Of a DNA stretch of 64,000 bases, positions 46,121-53,432 are shown piece after piece. The position numbers and the translations under genes are program-made. The first letter of the stretch is position 1, and each line of letters opens with the position of its first letter. The stretch spans positions 186,001 through 250,000 of the forward strand of contig JAITMC010000023.1 in the NCBI GenBank assembly GCA_031277615.1. The letters run 5' to 3'. The stretch comes from Chryseobacterium sp. (GTDB lineage Bacteria > Bacteroidota > Bacteroidia > Flavobacteriales > Weeksellaceae). A model generated the notes under the pieces. It was not told the origin of the DNA and searched no databases. It saw only the letters and a list, made by a program, of their open reading frames with translations.

Positions 46121-46637
46121 CTTTAAAAATCATTTAAGAAATATTTAAACTTTCTGTTCAGTAAAATCGTATTTAATCTGTTAGTATTGGTTGATTTCCG
46201 GATTTAATTCACTTTATTACCGGTCTGAACAGCCATAAAAAATTCACTAATCTGAACCCACATCACTTTAACATCAATCGGTCTGAGTTTTCATGGAGTA
46301 GTTTTTCTGATAAAAAATGGTTATTAGTTTTTTAAAGTTCAGCTTACTGTTGAAAACCTGTTTCCAACTCTTACATTTTACATTTCCACATTTAAAATGC
46401 ATACCAGAATCGGATGGGTTTTGTTTTTATGAGCTTACATTTCTTAAATGATACTGCATATGATCAATCTTTAAACAATTATATTTTTACTTTCATTTGT
46501 TTTTGTGCCTTTACCTGTAACAAAGATGCATGAAGAAAAAAGAAGACACAAGGAAATGGTCCATAGATTCATAAATTTATAGGCCTAAAAACATGAATTT
46601 ATAAATAGTAAAATATTGATAAACAGAATGTTAATTC
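46121..46637. other. Intergenic region without a recognisable gene
   Basis: These 517 bases between the AraC-type gene and asnS show no supported reading frame on either strand. A small RNA read on the minus strand and ended by the hairpin at 46095-46120 is possible, but nothing in the sequence proves it. Confidence 0.45.
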
Positions 46638-48134
46638 TTAATCCGGTTGTATATTCTCAATTTCCTTGAGATAAATGGAAAGCGGGGTTCCGGTTCGTTT
46701 TTTGAACGCTAAAGTAAAGGCCTGCTCATTATTGTACCCGAGCTCTTCTGCAATAAACGGAATTTTATAGGACCTGAATTTCCTGTCATTGGCCAGTCTG
46801 CTGATCGCATAATCAATCCGGAGATCGTTGAGGTAAGTGGCGAAATTTTTATCTTTATAGGTATTGATGATTTCTGATAAATATCTGGAATTGGTCTTTA
46901 CTTTTTTGGCAAGCGTTCCCAGAGTGATTCCCTTGTTCAGGAAGAGTTCCCGGTCCTCGAAAATATCAAGTTCCTTCAATACGGCCTGGGCAATATCCTC
47001 GGAAACGGCTTTAGCGGTTCTATGATCCTCGGCTTCGGTATTATGTTCTGAAAAATCCTCTGGCGCAAACCTGTTTTTCAGTTCCGGATCCCAGCCTCTT
47101 TTATTTTTATCAACAGACTGAATCAGGTCCTGCGCAATCTTTCTGTATTTTTTCCCTGTCTTTTTATATCTCAGATAAAAATTGATAAACAATAAATGGG
47201 AGATCACCAGAAGACTGAGAACAATATAGAAGAGATTTTTTCTGTTATTGACTTCATTGGCAACAGTCTCTTCTTTCTCCCGCAGTTCAGAGATACTATA
47301 TTTCCCGGGAAGTTCCTTCAGAATAGCCCTGATCTGAGAATCGAGTACGCGGTCCACTTCCATAAACCGTTCCATATAATACAGCTGTTTTCCCTGATCC
47401 TTTTTTTCTTTATAGTAATGGATAAGATAAGTATAGGCATCTTTGAGTTCCGGATAGAGATAACCTGTTTTTACCACCAAAGAATCTATTGTCCTGAAGC
47501 ATTCCACCGCTTTTTCTGTTTCATCAAGTCCTGCATAGGATCTTCCCAGATGCAAAAGGGTGTAATTCTGATTTCTTTTAGCCGCATTTTCCGGTATAAA
47601 GAAAAATTTCCTGCATTCTGATAAGCTATGGGCAGCAGACGGGTATTTTTTTAGCTGTAAATCATAAAATCCCTGCAATCCGAGATACTCATGATACTGA
47701 TAAGAACCTCTTTCAGAAGTCTGTAAGCCTTCCCGGATCAGGATATAAGCGGAATCCATTTTCCGGGTTTCAATATAAGCATTGGCAAGACCGAGCCTGA
47801 GGAAATCACGTTCCTGGTCATTCATACCATCCACATCATACAGATAATACCTGAATATCCGGGCTGTTTCAGCTTGTTTTCCTATATAATTGTTCAGAAG
47901 GGCGATACCGATATGTGCCAGAGCGATCTGTTTTTTATCTCCCTTTTCCTGAGCAGATTTCAGGGCAGTGATATAGTGGTTCAGGGCAGTATCAGGATTG
48001 GTGCTGAAGAATTTTCCCTCCAGTTCCTGAAAGGTATGTTGCTGAGGGATACTTTTTTCAGCCGTATTTGTTTGCGCATGAAGTACAGCAGCAAAAGCAA
48101 GCAATAACAGGATCCAATATTTTACATTCATCAT
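46638..48134 (-). CDS. TPR-containing transmembrane regulator with AraC-type DNA-binding domain
   Basis: The 498-aa protein has a signal or anchor at residues 2-20 and TPR-like repeats (about 35-265). A transmembrane helix follows (about residues 296-316, YIVLSLLVISHLLFINFYLRY), then a C-terminal AraC/XylS helix-turn-helix (FATYLNDLRIDYAISRL and AEELGYNNEQAFTLAFKKRT). It would sense something in the periplasm through its TPR part and bind DNA in the cytoplasm, as in related flavobacterial regulators. Targets are unknown. Confidence 0.92.
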   Translation of the reverse strand: MMNVKYWILLLLAFAAVLHAQTNTAEKSIPQQHTFQELEGKFFSTNPDTALNHYITALKSAQEKGDKKQIALAHIGIALLNNYIGKQAETARIFRYYLYDVDGMNDQERDFLRLGLANAYIETRKMDSAYILIREGLQTSERGSYQYHEYLGLQGFYDLQLKKYPSAAHSLSECRKFFFIPENAAKRNQNYTLLHLGRSYAGLDETEKAVECFRTIDSLVVKTGYLYPELKDAYTYLIHYYKEKKDQGKQLYYMERFMEVDRVLDSQIRAILKELPGKYSISELREKEETVANEVNNRKNLFYIVLSLLVISHLLFINFYLRYKKTGKKYRKIAQDLIQSVDKNKRGWDPELKNRFAPEDFSEHNTEAEDHRTAKAVSEDIAQAVLKELDIFEDRELFLNKGITLGTLAKKVKTNSRYLSEIINTYKDKNFATYLNDLRIDYAISRLANDRKFRSYKIPFIAEELGYNNEQAFTLAFKKRTGTPLSIYLKEIENIQPD

Positions 48135-48254
48135 TCCTTCAGGGTATCTTACAAAAATATTACTTTATTCAACAGGCTCATGATATCTTTTTGACTTTCC
48201 TTTTACTGATAGTGAGTTTTTATTACAAAATAAATCCCGATCAAGTTACAAAAA

Positions 48255-48280
48255 ACAGCGTAAATTAATGATTACGCTGT
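48255..48280 (-). terminator. Hairpin homologous to the one before asnS
   Basis: The stem acagcgtaa/ttacgctgt (9 bp, 8-base loop) has a T-run on the minus strand. It ends about 120 bases after the CDP-alcohol phosphatidyltransferase gene and precedes the AraC-type gene. Compared with 46095-46120, one stem pair changes from C-G to T-A on both sides. Confidence 0.65.
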
Positions 48281-48403
48281 CTTCAAAAAAATCATTGATC
48301 AATTATATGAAAAAAATAAGGTTTGATGATCGGTGAATGGAAGATGGATGTTTTGATCCGTAAAATAAAATCATTTATCTGTTGTACTTTGCCTTCCTGA
48401 CTT

Positions 48404-49003
48404 TTAATTAAAGAAAATGGTTTTTTTTCTCTGTTTTCCGTTCCGGATTCTCCAGGCATGATAAGAACTGGGAACGTCATACTGCCATTTGGGCAGCAGC
48501 AGAATGATCAGGATCACATCCACATGGGAGATGAATCCCAATGCCACACAGAGATAAAAGGCCCAGCCTGTCTGCTGAAATCCTATTAAACAGGTAAAGG
48601 CGATCAGCAGGCTCAGTCCCCACATTTTTGAAAGAAAAGCATGCGTACAGGTTTCCTTTCCGAACTTCCAGATGCTGATGATATAGCATAGGGCTTCCAT
48701 CACGAAGACCAGCAAAATACCTTCCCATTCATCCCTGATAAGCTCAGGATTTATAAAATAGGCTGCCAATCCGAGCGATAACCAGAATACCAGATCGGTC
48801 TGGCTGTCCATTCTCCGTAATTTCTCAGAAGAAACACCGGCTTTACGGGCGATAATTCCGTCAAAAATATCGGTAAGTAATCCGAAATACATCAATACTA
48901 AGATCGTAAACCCGCTTTTTCCGCCTGCAAAATAAGCCAGAAACAGGATAACCGGAGCAAGAAGAAATCTTATGGCTATTAAAATATAAGGTATTGTTTT
49001 CAT
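48404..49003 (-). CDS. CDP-alcohol phosphatidyltransferase family membrane protein
   Basis: The 199-aa protein has the CDP-alcohol phosphotransferase signature: DG..AR in DIFDGIIARKAGVSSEKLRR (about residues 43-62), continuing to MDSQTD with two Asp. The usual Gly after the AR-plus-eight spacing is replaced by Leu. Six or so membrane segments agree with the fold. Such enzymes make phospholipids from CDP-diacylglycerol; the acceptor alcohol is unknown. It follows the next gene upstream by 4 bases. Confidence 0.88.
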   Translation of the reverse strand: MKTIPYILIAIRFLLAPVILFLAYFAGGKSGFTILVLMYFGLLTDIFDGIIARKAGVSSEKLRRMDSQTDLVFWLSLGLAAYFINPELIRDEWEGILLVFVMEALCYIISIWKFGKETCTHAFLSKMWGLSLLIAFTCLIGFQQTGWAFYLCVALGFISHVDVILIILLLPKWQYDVPSSYHAWRIRNGKQRKKTIFFN

Positions 49004-49007
49004 GGTT

Positions 49008-49655
49008 CTAAAAATTAATGACCGGTAAACTTCTTTTTCCGTTTTTATTCCAGATTCCCAGCTGCAGGCCTTTCATTTTCCTGGAAACATTCACCAGACC
49101 GATCTGTAGTCCTTTCATTTCCTGCGCTTTATTATAAACTCCGATCTGCGATCCTTTAAATATTTCTGCGTGGTTTACCGGAGCGATATTTAATCCTTTC
49201 AATTCTTTACCGTAATTATAAAACCCGGATACCATCATTCCGCTTCCTTTATCAATATAGGTTCCTAATCCCGTGATGATCATTCCATTCATTGTATTGC
49301 CATAATTATACACGGAAACCGCAACCCCGTTATGATTTACGATACTTCCGTATCCGCAGCCGGAAACCGTAAGACCGTTGACAATAAGCTCTGCTTTATC
49401 TTTTCTGTTCTTCGCAGGATCGTAAAACATCCATACAAAAGGTCCCAGAGGCACCGGTTCCAGATTGATCCCGTTAATTTTTCTTGTCCTGTTTTTATCC
49501 AGTACCCCGCCTAATCCTAAAGCAATACCGTTTACTTTATCGATTTTATTTAATGGAGTTAATGCGGCAAAACTTGTTCTTTCTCTGCTCAAACTGTCCT
49601 GGGCCGAAGCCAGGCTGCTTAAGAGAAGTCCTGTTATTAAAAGTATTATTTTCAT
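49008..49655 (-). CDS. Secreted protein with repeated Gly-Leu surface motif
   Basis: The 215-aa protein has a signal peptide (cleavage near residue 18, ASAQ). From about residue 95 it carries irregular repeats such as MNGMIITGLGTYID, LKGLNIAPVNHAEI, MKGLQIGLVNVSRK and MKGLQLGIWNKN, spaced about 20 residues apart. This resembles the LA_2272-type surface repeat, though I am not sure of the family. Function unknown; an envelope location is likely. It is in an operon with the phosphatidyltransferase gene. Confidence 0.8.
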   Translation of the reverse strand: MKIILLITGLLLSSLASAQDSLSRERTSFAALTPLNKIDKVNGIALGLGGVLDKNRTRKINGINLEPVPLGPFVWMFYDPAKNRKDKAELIVNGLTVSGCGYGSIVNHNGVAVSVYNYGNTMNGMIITGLGTYIDKGSGMMVSGFYNYGKELKGLNIAPVNHAEIFKGSQIGVYNKAQEMKGLQIGLVNVSRKMKGLQLGIWNKNGKRSLPVINF

Positions 49656-49735
49656 AATGTTTCAGATTTTATGATGTTTAAATTATTGGCTTAATTTTTT
49701 CAGATATTCATAAACTGGTTTCATCATCAGTAGTT

Positions 49736-50203
49736 TTAAAAGACAATGTTGAATCCGAAGGAATACCTGAAGCCTTTCGTAGGAAAATGTTTATAGGTAT
49801 TGTACTCGAAGTTATACCCGGCTTCTGCGGTAAAGAAATGACAGAACGTTACCCCGAACTTTGGGGAAGCCGCATACGGAGAAACTCCGGCACCCGCATA
49901 TAAACTGGTCACAAGACCTTCATCACCGAAAGCTTTTATCTTTCTGAAGTAGTCAAATTCCGGGATGATCAGAAGTTTTCTTTCGTCCCACCAGTTGAAA
50001 TGTCCCCGCAGGCTGTAATAATTTTTAGCATCTTCAGACGGCAGTTTTGTGCCCACCGAGAAAAAGGTTTTATCTCCCAATGAGGTTCCTTCTATTCTGG
50101 TACAAAGAAGTATTCCTACAATTTTCCAGTTCTTGTCGTTTCCGAGCTGGGCTTTACTCATGCTGAAGAAGAACAGAGCTATTCCTAAGATTATATTTTT
50201 CAT
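49736..50203 (-). CDS. Hypothetical exported outer-membrane-like protein
   Basis: The 155-aa protein has a signal peptide (cleavage near residue 18, SKAQ), aromatic-rich amphipathic strands (FFTAEAGYNFEYNTYKHF) and a terminal GFRYSFGFNIVF, an ending with Phe that suits an outer-membrane beta-barrel. The family is not recognised. It is on the minus strand, divergent from the next gene. Confidence 0.75.
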   Translation of the reverse strand: MKNIILGIALFFFSMSKAQLGNDKNWKIVGILLCTRIEGTSLGDKTFFSVGTKLPSEDAKNYYSLRGHFNWWDERKLLIIPEFDYFRKIKAFGDEGLVTSLYAGAGVSPYAASPKFGVTFCHFFTAEAGYNFEYNTYKHFPTKGFRYSFGFNIVF

Positions 50204-50285
50204 CGCAGATCGTTTTAAAATGATGTTTCAAAATTATCCGCGAAAAGCACAAACCCGAATGCGAAAAAAAATTAAAATAAATGTC

Positions 50286-50293
50286 TACATTTG
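50286..50293 (+). promoter_or_regulatory. -7 box overlapping an apparent upstream start
   Basis: TACATTTG matches TAnnTTTG. It lies inside the region after a possible ATG at 50281, so transcription would begin near 50298 and the protein should start at the ATG at 50311. Confidence 0.4.
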
Positions 50294-50310
50294 TGAAAAT
50301 CGCAAAAACC

Positions 50311-51240
50311 ATGCACCAGGAACTTTTACTCAGGGAAATCCGCAGGAAAATAGGAGATAAATCTCTGAATGACGAAATCGCCAATATCCTCAATATAAGT
50401 TATGACGCTGCTCACAGAAGGACTTCTCTGAAGGCGAAATTCAGTTTTGAGGAAGCGCTGGAACTGGCAAAATACTATCAGATTTCCATGGATCAGTTTC
50501 TTACTTCAGATCACCGGATTCTCGTGCAAAAAACTTCGGCGGTAACCCAAACAGAAGATTTACAGTCTTTTTTTCAGAATAACCTCAGCGTTTTTGAGAA
50601 TCTGCCGCTTTCGGATGAGATGACGATTTATTATTCGGCAAAGGACATTCCTTTTTTTTATACCCTTTCTGATACCCTGCTTTCCAGGTTCAAAGTCTAT
50701 GTATGGATGAATCTGCTGAATGCCAAACAGGTTTTTGTTCCTTTTCTGGAGTTTTCACCTCCTTATTTTGAAGCGGACACTCAGGAATTAAGAAAAAAAT
50801 ATGAAGCTCAGAATGTCGTGGAACTATGGAATGATATGACGGTCTCCAGCATTTTACAGCAGATTTCATTTTATTCCGATACCGGACTTTTACAAAAAAA
50901 AGAAGCACAGATTATTCTGAAAGAATTAAAAGAACTGATCGCCTATATTGAACAGAAAACAGAAGATAATCCCAAATTTCATCTGTATGAAAATGAGCTG
51001 ATGCATCTTTCCAATGACATTTTCTTTTACCACCCGCAACAGTCGCTTTTTGCCCTGCCTACGAATATGTTCGGGTACCTGCTGGTTACTGATGCCAAAA
51101 CCTGCCAGGAAACCCGGAATTATTTTGAACATCAGATTAAAAACTCAAAATCCCTGAACACCTCCGGAAACCGCGACAGGAAAATATTCTTTAATAAAAT
51201 GTATGACCAGATTAACCGGTTAAGACAAAACCTGTCATGA
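50311..51240 (+). CDS. Putative helix-turn-helix transcriptional regulator
   Basis: From the ATG at 50311 this is a 309-aa protein (319 aa from the alternative ATG at 50281). Residues about 5-60 (LREIRRKIGDKSLNDEIANI followed by SYDAAHRRTSLKAKFSFEE) look like a degenerate DNA-binding helix-turn-helix. The rest is helical and has no named domain. It diverges from the outer-membrane-like protein gene, which it may control. Confidence 0.75.
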   Translation: MHQELLLREIRRKIGDKSLNDEIANILNISYDAAHRRTSLKAKFSFEEALELAKYYQISMDQFLTSDHRILVQKTSAVTQTEDLQSFFQNNLSVFENLPLSDEMTIYYSAKDIPFFYTLSDTLLSRFKVYVWMNLLNAKQVFVPFLEFSPPYFEADTQELRKKYEAQNVVELWNDMTVSSILQQISFYSDTGLLQKKEAQIILKELKELIAYIEQKTEDNPKFHLYENELMHLSNDIFFYHPQQSLFALPTNMFGYLLVTDAKTCQETRNYFEHQIKNSKSLNTSGNRDRKIFFNKMYDQINRLRQNLS

Positions 51241-51254
51241 AGACTCTTCCATAA

Positions 51255-51491
51255 CGGGAATATTTCGGAGAAACGAATCAAACGGTCAATTCAGAAGAAT
51301 TGACAATCACAGATACGGAGTATACCTATCCTTATACAGGCTGGCATTATCACGAAATGCTTACTTTACTTTTCTCTTTCAGGGCGTATGACAGAAGGAA
51401 ACAAAATAACATACAGAAGTTCAGCTGGATTCCTATTATCCCATCATTGAGAATCTGTAGTAGTAGTTTTACTACAATTTTTAAAATTTAA
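51255..51491 (+). pseudogene. Possible RHS-repeat tail remnant
   Basis: An open stretch without a normal start reads REYFGETNQT, later TYPYTGWHYHEMLTLL and FSFRAYDRRK. The pattern PY-TG-Y-...-Y-F--RAYD-R resembles the RHS repeat core (YTGKELDEETGLYYFGARYYDPR in typical family members), but is too degraded to be sure. It stands directly before LysM and DUF4280 genes, a usual place for RHS-type effectors. Confidence 0.3.
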
Positions 51492-51550
51492 CCTTCAAAA
51501 TGAATTTCAGGTACAGTTTTTTTATAGATTTACCAGATAATTCACATTTA

Positions 51551-52552
51551 ATGGAAATCAAGTATTTAGAATATAAGGTACGTAACGGTGATACGCTGAA
51601 ATCCGTTGCCTCACGGCTGGGCATGACCGGAGAGGAGCTTAAGCTGTTTCACAATTCCCATTGTCAGAAAATGGACTGGGTATGGTTTGAAAACCTTAAT
51701 GAAGTCAAAATGCTGCTTGTTCCAACCCATTTCCAAACAGAAAAAGAAAAGGAACAGGAAAGAAAAAACCGGCTTCCTTCTGCTGTGCTATCAGATTCAT
51801 TCTTTGCAAAAACTTATGATGTCTGGGAAGCTATTGAAGGATCATTTCAGCCGGATGTAAAGATGAATTACACCATCGATCTGAATCTGCGCAAGGACCA
51901 GATGCTTCTTACCTATGCACAGAAGGATTTTAAGTCTGACGGAAATATTCCTGGCGATAAAGTAAGTGATCTTTCCATGGCGTGTATGAAAAGTATTATG
52001 CCTATTGATTTTACACTCGATCATCAAGGCAGGATCTGTGGATTTTCAGATCATAAGAAGATCACTGCAATTTTTGCCGGTCAGCGTAAAGAGCTTGAAG
52101 ATTTCTATACCGGAGAGATCACCAAAAAATATGTGGATTCATTTGAGCACAATATTCTGGATGAAAGGTTTCTTTTGCAGCAATTTCAAAGTACTTTGCT
52201 CTTCCAGACCTTATTCCCTGAAATGAAATGGTTTCACAGAAAAACGAGCTGGACAGAAGTATTTTATTTTTTCCAAAATTCGTTTCCTGTACAATGCCAT
52301 ATGGAAATTGAGCAGGAGAATGAAGATGATCATCTCCTCATCACTACCCTAAAAGGTAAAATCACAGATTGGTGCAGCTCACGGGAAATCCTGTGGGGAA
52401 TAAGACCCGATGAAATGTCATCAGGAGATTTTACATTAAAATACACCACTCATAAGAAAAACAAAAACCTGCTTCATGCCAAAGCTTCCCTGATACTGAA
52501 GTACGAGGAAGAATCTATTCATCAGCACAATATCACTATAACACAAAGATAA
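51551..52552 (+). CDS. LysM domain protein of an injection or secretion cluster
   Basis: From the ATG at 51551 the product is 333 aa. Residues about 3-55 are a LysM-like domain (EYKVRNGDTLKSVASRLGMT) that can bind peptidoglycan or act as a structural hub. The rest (about 75-333) matches no domain I know. There is no signal peptide, as in proteins loaded on a contractile injection machine. It is followed after one base by a second LysM protein with a related LysM segment, then by a putative effector. Confidence 0.8.
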   Translation: MEIKYLEYKVRNGDTLKSVASRLGMTGEELKLFHNSHCQKMDWVWFENLNEVKMLLVPTHFQTEKEKEQERKNRLPSAVLSDSFFAKTYDVWEAIEGSFQPDVKMNYTIDLNLRKDQMLLTYAQKDFKSDGNIPGDKVSDLSMACMKSIMPIDFTLDHQGRICGFSDHKKITAIFAGQRKELEDFYTGEITKKYVDSFEHNILDERFLLQQFQSTLLFQTLFPEMKWFHRKTSWTEVFYFFQNSFPVQCHMEIEQENEDDHLLITTLKGKITDWCSSREILWGIRPDEMSSGDFTLKYTTHKKNKNLLHAKASLILKYEEESIHQHNITITQR

Positions 52553-52553
52553 T

Positions 52554-53405
52554 ATGAAAAATTATGTTATACAGCAAGGCGACACCTTCCGCTCACTCGC
52601 CCAAAAATTCAGATTAAAAAATGAAGGCATTCTAAAGACTTATCACAACCTCCACTGTTCTGAGGAAGATATCATGCAGGAACCTATTCCCGGAATGACA
52701 ATCCTTATTCCCGAAGATCCTGAGCTGATGGCTAATGAGAATGAATATCAGGATACTTCCGATATCAATTCTTCAGAAGAGGAAAATCACGCTTCAGCTA
52801 TTCAAGGTACAGAAGATTCTTCAGAACCGGAGTACCATGAAGAGCAATCCTCTGGAAAAACAGAGAACAAACAGGAAAAGGAAAACCATAAAAAAGAAAA
52901 CGGAGGAACATCTGCCCACGAAGGAAAACATTTTGTTGTTCAAAAAGGGATTTGTCAGTGTGATCAGGGGTTTAAATTTCCTAAATTCAAAGTTACAAGC
53001 CATCAGAAACACTATTGGAACGATGCCGACGGACAGGCCGATTATCTTGCGGTAACAGAAGATGACCTCACTTTTGACCCTCCGGCGATGCCTTTTGGAA
53101 ATTGTAAGCTTAAACCCACATCCGGAGGTTACCTGCCATGTACGTATTCCCCCGCCGGGAAATGGCAAAAGCCATACGAAAAAGTAAAAGTGATGGGAAA
53201 AAGCTGCCTTACGGAAATTTCTGAACTGATGTGCAGTACAGGAGGAAAAATCACCATCCTGAAACATGGACAGCAGAGTGAAATCGGCCAGTCTCATGTT
53301 GAAAATGCCAACTCCAGGGAACAGCAGATCTACAATCCTGTTGTGAATTTTGACGAGTTTAAGGAAGAGATTCTGGGAAAAGATTTCTCTGATGATTATC
53401 AATAG
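52554..53405 (+). CDS. LysM and DUF4280 (PAAR-like) protein
   Basis: The 283-aa protein has an N-terminal LysM (NYVIQQGDTFRSLAQKFRLK, about residues 2-55), a charged linker rich in Glu and Lys (about 60-125), and a DUF4280 domain: FVVQKGICQCDQGFKFPKFK, then FDPPAMPFGNCKLKPTSGG and GKSCLTEISELMCSTGGKIT. DUF4280 resembles PAAR tip proteins that carry effectors on contractile injection systems. It most likely forms a spike or carrier for the product of the next gene, 27 bases downstream. Confidence 0.87.
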   Translation: MKNYVIQQGDTFRSLAQKFRLKNEGILKTYHNLHCSEEDIMQEPIPGMTILIPEDPELMANENEYQDTSDINSSEEENHASAIQGTEDSSEPEYHEEQSSGKTENKQEKENHKKENGGTSAHEGKHFVVQKGICQCDQGFKFPKFKVTSHQKHYWNDADGQADYLAVTEDDLTFDPPAMPFGNCKLKPTSGGYLPCTYSPAGKWQKPYEKVKVMGKSCLTEISELMCSTGGKITILKHGQQSEIGQSHVENANSREQQIYNPVVNFDEFKEEILGKDFSDDYQ

Positions 53406-53432
53406 TATTTATTAACTTTAAGTATTAACATT

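Noticed and set aside
46121-46637. A decayed gene between the AraC-type regulator and asnS
   Set aside because: No frame shows protein-like composition over more than a few dozen codons.
52821-53402. A 193-codon minus-strand reading frame over the DUF4280 gene
   Set aside because: It is antisense to a well-recognised domain and Phe-rich because the sense strand is Lys- and Glu-rich.
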